A DNA stretch of 13,804 bases from positions 1 through 13,804 of the forward strand of contig DWZO01000006.1 of the NCBI GenBank assembly GCA_019117525.1. The letters are read 5' to 3'. The notes below the pieces were generated by a model, which searched no databases, was not told where the DNA came from, and saw only the letters and a list, made by a program, of their open reading frames with translations. Shown in pieces: positions 1-6,682 of the stretch. Origin of the DNA: Allocoprobacillus merdigallinarum (GTDB taxonomy: Bacteria; Bacillota_I; Bacilli_A; Erysipelotrichales; Coprobacillaceae). Positions within the stretch are counted from its first letter, which is position 1. Every line of letters begins with the position of its first letter. The translations under genes were made by a program, and so were the position numbers.

Positions 1-48
1 AATTATCATCAAAGATAGTTGGTCTTATGTTTTTATTTATCGGAATCT

Positions 49-186
49 TTAGAAAGTCGGGATATCCCTTTCCCATTTAGATACGGATTTATCTGTAACA
101 GAAAGTTTTTCAGCCAATTGTTTTTGAGTCAATCCTTTTTTCTTACGACAAGTTGCTATGAATAATCCTATTTTCTTTTGATCCAT
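49..186 (-). pseudogene. N-terminal fragment of an Xre-family helix-turn-helix regulator
   Basis: The 45 codons read a typical Xre/Cro HTH N-terminus: MDQKKIGLFIATCRKKKGLTQ followed by KQLAEKLSV and VSKWER. In the family this region is normally followed by WERG and a PD motif, then a dimerisation or effector domain. Here the frame goes WERD-IPTF and stops. Another frame just past the WER codons reads G-Y-P-D-F and stays open to the window edge, so a small deletion or frameshift is likely. The ATG at 186 is chosen over an upstream one because AGGAGG lies 7 bases before it. The target is unknown. Without the left flank I cannot exclude a genuine short protein, but the break falls exactly at the conserved WERG motif. 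Confidence 0.5.
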
Positions 187-254
187 AATGATTCCTCCTG
201 CCTTCATTATAACGAAAACAGATAAAAAGGACACCACGTAAAAGTAGAATCATA

Positions 255-288
255 TAAAAAAGCAGTTCATCATTCCAATAAACTGCTT
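255..288 (-). terminator. Rho-independent terminator of the effector-binding protein gene
   Basis: An 8-bp perfect stem (AAGCAGTT at 260-267 pairs with AACTGCTT at 281-288) closes a 13-base loop. On the minus strand it is followed by a run of five to six T residues. It lies 17 bases after the stop codon of the gene ending at 305. Confidence 0.75.
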
Positions 289-304
289 AAACTTTTCTAT
301 TTTC

Positions 305-802
305 TTATTTTTTCAATTGAACAGGAATCCAAACCTCACTGTAGGCATAATGATCTTGATGTTCATCCATTTTTGTAAAAGAAAATGATAACGAATATGC
401 CAGTTCATAATCAGAAGTTGGAAGCCACTTAGCATAAATGCTTGCCATTGTGTCTTGTAAAGTTGATGGGAATGGTCCTTCATTTGGAAATACTACCCAT
501 GTCAGCGAAGGAACTGAAAGTTGATCAAATTGATCACTGATATCAACGCATGTCGTTAAGACACCAATCATATGTGTCAGTTGTCCTTTTTCTTCCAGAA
601 AATCAGTATCAGAATCATAAGATACATTCACAATTTCATACGGTTCCATATTTTGTAGTTGATGCAACTCTCTTTTTTGTTCCTCTGTTATTTCACTTGC
701 TAATTGTACAATTTCATTATTCACACCTTCAAATTGAAGTGATACACGTTTACTGACTCCTACAAAACGAAATGCTTCTTTTTGAATGATTTTATAATCC
801 AT
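305..802 (-). CDS. Stand-alone GyrI-like effector-binding domain protein
   Basis: The 165-residue protein is a single GyrI-like / AraC effector-binding (BacT-type) small-molecule-binding domain, with no HTH. It opens with the family strand pattern YKIIQKEAFRFVGVSKRV, has the central GVLTTCVD and VPSLTWVVFPNEGPFP strand with the usual Gly-Pro turn, and closes with the acidic SEVWIPVQLKK strand, where the family typically has a conserved Glu. Such domains bind drugs or hydrophobic ligands. Free-standing copies are known as multidrug-binding or gyrase-inhibitor-like proteins, but the ligand here is not deducible. ATG 802 has AAGGAG seven bases upstream. It is a single-gene unit with its own terminator. 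A 7-bp inverted repeat (859-875) and a TTGCAT -35-like box (849-854) lie upstream, but no convincing -10 is evident. Confidence 0.8.
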   Translation of the reverse strand: MDYKIIQKEAFRFVGVSKRVSLQFEGVNNEIVQLASEITEEQKRELHQLQNMEPYEIVNVSYDSDTDFLEEKGQLTHMIGVLTTCVDISDQFDQLSVPSLTWVVFPNEGPFPSTLQDTMASIYAKWLPTSDYELAYSLSFSFTKMDEHQDHYAYSEVWIPVQLKK

Positions 803-909
803 ATGTTAGCTCCTTGAATGATTATTATTAAAACATTGTTACCTTCTTATGCAATAACTTCTCTTAAAAAGAGAATATCATAAAAATGGAATAAAAAATA
901 GAAAGTTCA

Positions 910-1001
910 CTATTGATTTAAAAAGTTTTCTACTATTGAATCATCTCCCCATAAAAAATCTACATATGGATATATTTTAAATCAAAATAATCTCCATTTC
1001 C
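910..1001 (-). other. Possible degraded coding remnant in the fmt downstream gap
   Basis: The 803-1053 gap holds no intact gene. On the minus strand 910-1001 reads like the end of a protein if one frameshift is allowed: first GNGDYFDLKYI, then YVDFLWGDDSIVENFLNQ and a TAG stop at 910-912. The hydrophobic/acidic composition resembles real coding sequence, but there is no start and no recognised family. This is a weak call and may be chance. Confidence 0.15.
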
Positions 1002-1033
1002 TTTTTATGATTCTTATTAATATACAAGCTCTT

Positions 1034-1070
1034 TATAAAGAAAATACAAAGTTTTATTCAAACTTTGTAT
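1034..1070 (-). terminator. Putative terminator overlapping the fmt stop codon
   Basis: ATACAAAGTTT (1044-1054) pairs perfectly with AAACTTTGTAT (1060-1070) across a 5-base loop, giving an 11-bp AT-rich stem. On the minus strand it is followed by TTTTCTTTAT. The hairpin includes the last codons and the TAA stop of fmt. The low GC of the stem makes it a weaker candidate than the others in this window. Confidence 0.5.
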
Positions 1071-2004
1071 CGACTTCAAAAATGCAATGTCCATTTAAAT
1101 AATCTTTAACAGACATTCTTTTTTTACCTTCTAATTGTAATTCTGTAATCAGATAAACGCCATCATTCACTTTAACTCCAATAGCATCTTTAAAAATCTT
1201 GACAATCGTTCCATTATCCTGATGAGCATGATGTTTCATCGCATTTTCACATTGATGAACTTGTCCTGCCCAGATTTTAACAGTCTTTCCCTGATAAGTT
1301 GTATAACTTCCTGGCCATGGATTTGTTCCACGAACTTTATTATAAACTTGTCGAGCAGACATATTCCAGTCAAGACGTTCATCTTCTCTAGAAAGAGTGG
1401 GCGCATAAGTCACTAGATTTTCATCTTGAGGTATACGTTGATTTGTTCCCTTTAAAATATCTGGTAATGTTTCTTTTAATAATTTGGCACCTAGATCACT
1501 TAAACGATCATATAAAATACCTACTGTATCTTCTTCTAAGATAGGTGTTTCTTTTTGGGCAATCATATCTCCAGCATCCATTTTTTTAACCATATACATA
1601 ATTGTGACACCTGTTTTCTCTTGTCCATCAATAATAGCCTGATGTACTGGTGCACCCCCACGATATAATGGTAACAATGATGCATGAACATTAATACATC
1701 CTAAACGAGGAATATCCAAAACAGCCTGTGGTACAATCTGACCATACGCTGCTGTAATAATCAAATCAGGTTTTAAATCTGCAACTGCCTGGTAATCTTC
1801 TTTAATACGTGCAGGTTGAATAACAGGAATATCATATTTTAAAGCTTCTACTTTTACATCTGGCATTGTCAAAACTTTTTTTCTACCCACATAACGATCA
1901 GGCTGAGTGACAACACCAACAATATTGTAATCCTCTTCTATCAGCATTTTCAAAACAGCCAACGAAAATGATGCTGTTCCCATAAATACAATTCTTTCTC
2001 TCAT
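1054..2004 (-). CDS. fmt: Methionyl-tRNA formyltransferase
   Basis: This cytoplasmic enzyme formylates Met-tRNA(fMet) from 10-formyl-tetrahydrofolate so that translation can initiate. The 316-residue protein has the family layout: an N-terminal Rossmann formyltransferase domain starting RIVFMGT, the GRKK loop near 40, YGQIVP at 87-92, the catalytic region INVHASLLPLYRGGAPV with Asn105 and His107, and the matching Asp143 in MDAGDM. A C-terminal OB-like tRNA-binding domain follows, with RGTNPWPGSY. Length is normal and every catalytic residue is present. ATG 2004 is preferred because homologues begin a few residues before IVFMGT. A GTG at 2013 in the same frame would add three residues, and neither start has a strong ribosome binding site. 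The usual partners def and priA are not in the window. Confidence 0.95.
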   Translation of the reverse strand: MRERIVFMGTASFSLAVLKMLIEEDYNIVGVVTQPDRYVGRKKVLTMPDVKVEALKYDIPVIQPARIKEDYQAVADLKPDLIITAAYGQIVPQAVLDIPRLGCINVHASLLPLYRGGAPVHQAIIDGQEKTGVTIMYMVKKMDAGDMIAQKETPILEEDTVGILYDRLSDLGAKLLKETLPDILKGTNQRIPQDENLVTYAPTLSREDERLDWNMSARQVYNKVRGTNPWPGSYTTYQGKTVKIWAGQVHQCENAMKHHAHQDNGTIVKIFKDAIGVKVNDGVYLITELQLEGKKRMSVKDYLNGHCIFEVDTKFE

Positions 2005-2066
2005 TTCATTCACTCACTTTCACTATCTTATAATATTAGGCTATTTTTCCATTTTATACAATCTTT

Positions 2067-3479
2067 TTAATTCTTTTTTAAATCATTGACACATAGTTTT
2101 GTAAGACCATCTAGCATATATGGACTCACTTCTTTAATTGAATAAAGCTCTGGCATATAATCTTCAGGAATAAATGATAAGAGTTTATTTCTGACTTCAT
2201 TCATATCATTTGTCATAGGTGAGTACACGGCAATTGCTTCAGGTCCCATAATACATATTGAAGGTAATAATGATTTTGTCACAAGCTCTAATACACCTTC
2301 TTGCGTCCATGCCAGTTTTGCACATTCATCAGAAAATTGCATACGATGAATAAAATAACGAACTTCTCCAGCAACCCCATTTCTTCCTGTCACAATCTGA
2401 CCATGAGAAATAATACCTTGTCCTCCTACACCAAAACCAAATGGTTGTGAGTGAAAGATAATATTTTGATATTCAGGATGTTCCAAAGAAAATCCCACAA
2501 CTGCAGCATTGGCATTATTACATACTAAAACTTTAATTCCATATTTCTTTTCAAATTCATTTTTTATATCCAGAATCTTTTCATCAGGTGAATTTCTTAA
2601 CTGTTGATCATCTTTAACAATTCCTGGTGTTGCAATACCAATCATATCTACATATTGATGTTTTAATAAAACAGTATCAATAATATCATAAAGATCATAA
2701 ACATTTAAAGAAGGTTTGATAATCATATTATGATCAATAATTTCACAATGATCACTCAAACGATAATAAATTCTTGTTTGTGCCTTATTATTAGAAATCA
2801 CAATAGATAAAATACGATTTTCATATTCTATACAATGCGTATGATGTTTTTGAGCTTCCTGTGTTTTGTTAGTATAATACTCTTCAAGTTCATTTTGTAG
2901 AAATCTTAAAGCCCCTGGCGCATCATATGAAGCAAAAACAGTTGTGGGAATCTGAAGGACTAATTTATCTGTCAAACTTTCTTTTAAACGATTCAACATA
3001 TAACCAATCTGTGGTGCAATCAAAACCACATCATATTTTTCAACTTCTTCATAAATACTTAAATAAGAAACAGCATCAAAATGATAATCCAACCCTAACA
3101 TTCCTGCCACACTATTTAAGTTCTCTGCAAACATAGACGTTGTCAAACCAGATGAGCATGATAAAAGAACTTGTAAAGTTTTTTCATTTTTTAAGCCAAC
3201 TAGTGTTTCTACCATTTCATCAAATAATTGTTTTGCATGATTTTCATCATTCAGCTCAAAATGAAGATAGAATTTCACTGAATCATCTTTTTTAGAAACA
3301 ATAGAGAACTCTACAATTGTGCTTTGTTCAATAACAGTAAAACGAATAGAAGCCTCTCCATAATCCGTAACTAATCTGATTAAAGATTCATTATCTTCTA
3401 CAATCTGATAATCATCATTATGTTGCTCTTTAATCCATGATTGAAAATCAAAATCCAATTCCTTTTTCTTAGTATCCAT
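2067..3479 (-). CDS. PTS EIIB-like/ROK-like fusion protein, probable sugar sensor
   Basis: The 470-residue protein has three parts. Residues 1-98 are a beta-rich domain I do not recognise. Residues 101-198 are a PTS lactose/cellobiose-type EIIB-like domain: a first strand LQVLLSC ending in the phosphorylatable Cys108, the loop CSSGLTTSM, then VVLIAPQIGYML. Residues 220-470 look like a ROK kinase (MIGIATPGIV at 279-288, CNNANAAVVGF at 320-330, FGFGVGGQGI near 348-356, GVAGEV at 368-373). The catalytic Asp of the ROK NDANA motif is Asn322, the AGEIGH histidine is absent, and no Cys-rich zinc loop or DxGxT phosphate loop is visible. I therefore infer a sensor rather than a kinase. It has no HTH and no EIIA or EIIC neighbours. 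ATG 3479 has GAGGA seven bases upstream. The gene lies 62 bases upstream of fmt but is probably a separate unit. Confidence 0.7.
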   Translation of the reverse strand: MDTKKKELDFDFQSWIKEQHNDDYQIVEDNESLIRLVTDYGEASIRFTVIEQSTIVEFSIVSKKDDSVKFYLHFELNDENHAKQLFDEMVETLVGLKNEKTLQVLLSCSSGLTTSMFAENLNSVAGMLGLDYHFDAVSYLSIYEEVEKYDVVLIAPQIGYMLNRLKESLTDKLVLQIPTTVFASYDAPGALRFLQNELEEYYTNKTQEAQKHHTHCIEYENRILSIVISNNKAQTRIYYRLSDHCEIIDHNMIIKPSLNVYDLYDIIDTVLLKHQYVDMIGIATPGIVKDDQQLRNSPDEKILDIKNEFEKKYGIKVLVCNNANAAVVGFSLEHPEYQNIIFHSQPFGFGVGGQGIISHGQIVTGRNGVAGEVRYFIHRMQFSDECAKLAWTQEGVLELVTKSLLPSICIMGPEAIAVYSPMTNDMNEVRNKLLSFIPEDYMPELYSIKEVSPYMLDGLTKLCVNDLKKN

Positions 3480-3511
3480 ATATTTTCCTCACTTTGATAT
3501 TTGTTAATCAT

Positions 3512-3520
3512 ATTGTATCA
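3512..3520 (-). promoter_or_regulatory. Extended -10 promoter of the EIIB-ROK gene
   Basis: On the minus strand TGATACAAT forms an extended -10 element (TG-n-TACAAT) with only a poor -35 (TTTATT, 16-base spacer). It would start transcription about 25 bases before the ATG at 3479, leaving room for the GAGGA ribosome binding site. Confidence 0.4.
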
Positions 3521-3547
3521 TTCACCATTATCAAATAAAACCCTTAA

Positions 3548-3580
3548 ATAAAAAAAGCAGAACAATGCTGGCATTGTTCT
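3548..3580 (-). terminator. Rho-independent terminator downstream of the Abi gene
   Basis: AGAACAATG (3559-3567) pairs with CATTGTTCT (3572-3580) around a four-base loop, and C-G can extend it inward. On the minus strand the stem is followed by GC and seven T residues. It lies about 60 bases beyond the end of the readable Abi tail, which fits the longer version of that gene better than the truncated one. Confidence 0.8.
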
Positions 3581-3641
3581 ACATAAAACTTTCGTTTTTG
3601 TCCTTCTACTTATTATATGCATTTTTCGTATAAATAATCAA

Positions 3642-3734
3642 CTATTTTTTTACAAATTCATAATAAGATACGAGTATATTGTCTTTAATAAAATAATCCC
3701 TATGTTTAATAAATCTGACATGAATTAAATCTTT
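3642..3734 (-). pseudogene. Untranslated C-terminal tail of the Abi gene, behind an in-frame TGA
   Basis: Directly after the TGA at 3735-3737 the same frame stays open for 30 codons and reads KDLIHVRFIKHRDYF, then IKDNILVSYYEFVKK, before a TAG at 3642-3644. If the A7 run before that TAG had one more A, the frame would continue IVDYLYEKCI and end at tandem TAA codons. The charged amphipathic character matches the usual C-terminal helices of Abi_2 proteins. I infer that an ancestral longer gene acquired the TGA and perhaps the homopolymer slip. Confidence 0.6.
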
Positions 3735-4562
3735 TCATCTGTTAAATTGTTTTTCTTTTAAGACAGAACTCGTACAAACTTCATTAAATAAAAATAAAGT
3801 TGCTATAAAATCATGGATTACTGGATTCATAATTTTTTTTCGTCTAGAATTTTTACTGATGCTTGGTATTTTTGTTAATAAAAGCACTAATTCTTTGCCT
3901 GGTTCAATTATATTTTTTGTGTTATTGTATAAATGTGTGTGAGTATAGGGTTTTCTTAAAGTGTTTAATAAGCAATTATTATGAGCTGATGCATTTCTAA
4001 TAAATTTTAAAGGCCATAACAAATGATTTATTGTTCTAGACTTATTTTCTGGATAAAGTTCGTAATATAATTCAAAAAGTTTAATAAAATCACCAAATGA
4101 AAGGACTTCTACAATGTTCCATATAGCCCAATTATTTTGGTATTTATGAATCAAATCAGCACATGCAGAATCATTCTTCTTATGATTTATATTTTGTTTA
4201 ATATATGGATATTTTATAAAAAGTTTATCAATAATATGATATCCATCTTCTTTATCATTGTGAGTTAAATCATTAATTAATTTTACTTTTAAAAAATGCT
4301 CTGTATCTAAAGATAGTTTGATAATATATTCCCTTAAATACATATCAAGTTTTGATAATTCCACTAAATATGCAAAATCTAAGTTAATATATACATTTTT
4401 TACTTCATTGTATTCAAAAGATTTAGCGAAAGATTTTAACTTAAAGTAATATGTATGGTGTGTCAAATATTGTATAGCAGATTGCTCATTGATAATATTA
4501 AACTTAATATTTTTACTCTTTAGATTTATAATTTGTTGTGAAACTGAACACTTTGTGCGCAT
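3735..4562 (-). CDS. AbiF/AbiD-like (Abi_2) HEPN abortive-infection protein, 3' truncated
   Basis: Abi_2 proteins are HEPN-superfamily ribonuclease toxins that stop growth of phage-infected cells. The 275-residue protein shows the family N-terminus (LKSKNIKFNI, then AIQYLTHHTYYFKLKSFAKSF at 29-49), the helical segment KLDMYLREYIIKLSLDTEHF at 71-90, a WNIVEVLSFGDF helix, and the HEPN R-x4-H motif RNASAH with Arg189 and His194. The presumed active site is therefore intact. ATG 4562 has a strong GGAGGTG site and a promoter upstream, so expression is expected. The oddity is the stop: TGA at 3735 is followed in frame by about 30 homologous-looking codons, so 30-40 residues are probably missing. 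The gene is isolated and more AT-rich than its neighbours, as in defence genes acquired by transfer. Activity is uncertain. Confidence 0.8.
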   Translation of the reverse strand: MRTKCSVSQQIINLKSKNIKFNIINEQSAIQYLTHHTYYFKLKSFAKSFEYNEVKNVYINLDFAYLVELSKLDMYLREYIIKLSLDTEHFLKVKLINDLTHNDKEDGYHIIDKLFIKYPYIKQNINHKKNDSACADLIHKYQNNWAIWNIVEVLSFGDFIKLFELYYELYPENKSRTINHLLWPLKFIRNASAHNNCLLNTLRKPYTHTHLYNNTKNIIEPGKELVLLLTKIPSISKNSRRKKIMNPVIHDFIATLFLFNEVCTSSVLKEKQFNR

Positions 4563-4619
4563 GATTATTCACCTCCAAGTTATTTTAGCATTGTTTCATT
4601 AGATAATGTAAGTGAAAGA

Positions 4620-4628
4620 ATTATATCA
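4620..4628 (-). promoter_or_regulatory. Extended -10 promoter of the Abi gene
   Basis: The minus strand carries TGATATAAT, a consensus TATAAT box with extended TG-n, about 60 bases before the start codon. The -35 region (ATTTCA at 17 bases) is poor, which the extended -10 can compensate. The predicted leader is about 50 bases. Confidence 0.5.
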
Positions 4629-4672
4629 TTCTTCAATAAAAATGAAATCCTATACCTTTACAAAACATAGAA

Positions 4673-4701
4673 TTGACTTTTTCAATTTACTCAATTTATA
4701 T
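4673..4701 (+). promoter_or_regulatory. Candidate divergent plus-strand promoter beside the Abi gene
   Basis: TTGACT (4673-4678) is followed at 17 bases by TTATAT (4696-4701), or at 18 bases by TATATA. Transcription would begin near 4708 and run into two hairpins at 4725-4754 and 4762-4777, antisense to the capA 3' end. No plus-strand ORF follows, so any product would be a short RNA. AT-rich sequence makes chance matches common. Confidence 0.25.
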
Positions 4702-4716
4702 ATTTTAAACATCATA

Positions 4717-4754
4717 TCATAAAAGCTGTTGACCATATATACTTTATCAACAGC
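4717..4754 (-). terminator. Terminator of the rpiR-capA unit
   Basis: GCTGTTGA (4725-4732) pairs perfectly with TCAACAGC (4747-4754) around a 14-base loop and is followed on the minus strand by TTTTATGAT. It begins about 20 bases beyond the capA stop. A separate perfect 16-base palindrome, AGCATGAATTCATGCT (4762-4777), overlaps the stop codon itself. Confidence 0.65.
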
Positions 4755-4775
4755 CTAAAGCAGCATGAATTCATG

Positions 4776-5801
4776 CTATTTGATTTCATTCACTTTTTCT
4801 AAAACACGACTGGCATCGTCACCCTCTACAATTGTTGGCTGATAATTATTACGTGATAATACAGATGATATCATACATGGAATCACTTCATGTTCTTCTT
4901 GAACCAATTTGTTATTTTCAAATGAGAATGTATGCTGATAAATCATTGTATCTTTATCACTAGGATTTTTATTCCCACCAAAACAAAAATTCCCTAAACT
5001 ATAAACAATCTTCTTACCCTTATATGTTTCAATTCCCTGTAAGACATGAGGATGAGAACCAATAATTAAATCCGCTCCAGCATCAATTGTCTGTTTAGCT
5101 AAACTGCGTTGTGATTCCATTGGCGCCTTATCACGTTCAATACCCCAATGATAATAAACAACCACAATATCACATTGAACTTTTAAATCACTTATTGCTT
5201 TTTTCATTTCTGCAGTGAGTTCATATGGAAAAGCATAACCTAAAAATCCCACTTGAATTCCTTTCACATCAATCATACAACTTTCATCATAGCCAAAATG
5301 CCTGATTCCTTTTTCATCCAAAATTGCCTTAGTATCTGTCATACCTTGTTCAAAATGATCTTTAGAATGATTATTAGCTAATGTCACAGCCTCAATATCA
5401 CCATCAGCCAATATATCAACATATTCAGGTTTCCCCTGAAAAACAAAAGTTTTCTCAGCATAATCTTGGCTTGTTGTGAGTGGACCTTCTAGATTGGCAA
5501 TCGTTAAATCATCTTTTTCAAAAACATCTTTAACATTCTTGAGATAATAAGCACTATCTTGATTCTGTTTTTCATATTCCTGATCAAAAGATCCTTCATA
5601 ACCCTGTCCAATATAATTTCCTAAAGTGATATCACCAACAAATGATAAAGTTATTTCTGTCTTCCTCACTTCTGGTTCTTGAATCTCTACTTGCTTTTCT
5701 TCATCAACTTGTGATGTCTGTTGTTGACTTTGACAAGCGGTCATCATTAAAATAGTTGTTAATGCTAAAAAATACTGTACTCTTTTTTTCATAACTCCCA
5801 C
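4776..5801 (-). CDS. CapA-family lipoprotein (poly-gamma-glutamate capsule CapA-like)
   Basis: This is a surface-anchored member of the CapA/PGA_cap family, with a calcineurin-like metallophosphatase fold. The N-terminus is a lipoprotein signal: KKR, a hydrophobic stretch, then the lipobox MTAC with Cys23. Family motifs follow in order: SFVGDITLG (53-61), ANLEGPLT (102-109), LANNHSKD (141-148), YYHWG (216-220), IIGSHPHVLQ (246-255) and YSLGNF (267-272). These carry the Asp, Asn and His metal ligands expected of the fold. Length is normal. GTG 5801 directly abuts the preceding TAA stop, suggesting translational coupling. ATG 5792 (MKKRVQYFL) is an equally good start, and neither has a well-spaced ribosome binding site. 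CapB and CapC are absent, so a role in poly-gamma-glutamate synthesis is not supported. A wall- or peptide-related hydrolase is as likely. Confidence 0.85.
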   Translation of the reverse strand: MGVMKKRVQYFLALTTILMMTACQSQQQTSQVDEEKQVEIQEPEVRKTEITLSFVGDITLGNYIGQGYEGSFDQEYEKQNQDSAYYLKNVKDVFEKDDLTIANLEGPLTTSQDYAEKTFVFQGKPEYVDILADGDIEAVTLANNHSKDHFEQGMTDTKAILDEKGIRHFGYDESCMIDVKGIQVGFLGYAFPYELTAEMKKAISDLKVQCDIVVVYYHWGIERDKAPMESQRSLAKQTIDAGADLIIGSHPHVLQGIETYKGKKIVYSLGNFCFGGNKNPSDKDTMIYQHTFSFENNKLVQEEHEVIPCMISSVLSRNNYQPTIVEGDDASRVLEKVNEIK

Positions 5802-6560
5802 TTATTCTTCTTCATAAAATTTTTGATAATATCTGATTCTTAATAAATCTAAAATCATCATTGTCTGATAGCTAAATTCCAAACCATCAAATGTTCCTAA
5901 AACATGAACAACGTAATCAGGACAGACATTTTCAAACTGAATATATTTTGTATTTTGTGTCACTAAAACAACATAAGCATCACATAAATGTTGTTTCACC
6001 ATCTTTTTAGCATTGTTTTCCATTGTACGCCCAGTAGCTGTTATAAAGATGACAACATCATCTTCAGAAAATTCAAAACGTTTGTCAAAATGATGATATT
6101 CGATTACTTCTTTTCCCAATGTAATCAAATCGGTCTGAAAATCAACCGCAATACTGCTTGGATATAGTGCTCCCACAATAACAACTCTTTTTGCATGAAA
6201 AATCAAATCACAAATCTGATCAATGGTATGTAAAAACTCTTCTTTAGAAAATTTAATATTTAAATGTGATAAAAACTTATCTACAGAAGTATGTAACATT
6301 CTGGCATTGATCTGATCCAAACGAATTTGTTTATCAATGATAAGCTGTTGATGAAACTCTTCATAAGAATGAAATCCAAGATGATAAAAAAAGTCTTGTA
6401 CTTCTTCTTGAGAACACTTTGATGATTTGATAAATTGTTCTAAATCATATTGACAGATTTCATTATAATGTTTAACCACAAAGCTACCAATACGATACAT
6501 ATGATCATCATTTAAGCAGCCATTTAAATATTTTAAAATACGTGATATTAATATTTCCAT
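5802..6560 (-). CDS. MurR/RpiR-family transcriptional regulator (HTH plus SIS domain)
   Basis: The 252-residue protein has the RpiR architecture. An N-terminal HTH covers about residues 20-80, with a recognition-helix region EQFIKSSKCSQEEVQDFFYHLGF. A C-terminal SIS sugar-phosphate-binding domain spans about 118-250 and is marked by KRVVIVGALYPSSIAVDF (124-141) and DVVIFITATGRTME (168-181), the latter matching the family's ISxSGxTxE signature with Thr-Ala-Thr-Gly in place of Ser-x-Ser-Gly. Members sense sugar phosphates or aminosugar derivatives. ATG 6560 is preferred over GTG 6569 because the GGGGTGG element then sits about six bases away. Its stop abuts the capA start, so the two form one unit and it may control capA. 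I see no sugar-catabolic genes that would reveal the ligand. Confidence 0.8.
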   Translation of the reverse strand: MEILISRILKYLNGCLNDDHMYRIGSFVVKHYNEICQYDLEQFIKSSKCSQEEVQDFFYHLGFHSYEEFHQQLIIDKQIRLDQINARMLHTSVDKFLSHLNIKFSKEEFLHTIDQICDLIFHAKRVVIVGALYPSSIAVDFQTDLITLGKEVIEYHHFDKRFEFSEDDVVIFITATGRTMENNAKKMVKQHLCDAYVVLVTQNTKYIQFENVCPDYVVHVLGTFDGLEFSYQTMMILDLLRIRYYQKFYEEE

Positions 6561-6580
6561 CCTTTCCACCCCTTTTTTCT

Positions 6581-6586
6581 ATTATA
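6581..6586 (-). promoter_or_regulatory. -10 box of the rpiR-capA promoter
   Basis: A perfect TATAAT on the minus strand lies about 20 bases before the start codon, so the leader would be short and carry the GGGGTGG site. No good -35 match is visible at 16-18 bases. Confidence 0.45.
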
Positions 6587-6641
6587 CAACAAAACAAGAA
6601 TGAAAACTAATATTTCTCCCACTATAAAATAAATCAATCCA

Positions 6642-6666
6642 TACAAAAAGAGGCACTCATGCCTCT
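6642..6666 (-). terminator. Terminator of the six-gene Dlt-like operon
   Basis: AGAGGCA (6649-6655) and TGCCTCT (6660-6666) form a perfect 7-bp GC-containing stem with a four-base loop. It is followed on the minus strand by TTTTTGTAT. It begins 16 bases after the last stop codon at 6683, marking the operon end. Confidence 0.85.
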
Positions 6667-6682
6667 AACATACACACTACTC

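Noticed and set aside
550..756. Plus-strand reading frame antisense to the effector-binding gene, and similar opposite-strand frames elsewhere
   Set aside because: These lie wholly inside well-supported genes, have no ribosome binding sites, and show no domain character.
3735..4562. TGA read as tryptophan, making the Abi gene full length
   Set aside because: Tryptophan is encoded by TGG throughout the window, including this gene, and no other recognisable gene here contains an in-frame TGA. The second lesion (TAG or A-run slip) also argues for decay.
4762..4777. Perfect 16-base palindrome as an attachment or recombination site
   Set aside because: There is no integrase, no duplicated copy and no other mobile-element mark nearby. 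It overlaps the capA stop and is more simply a stem or chance.
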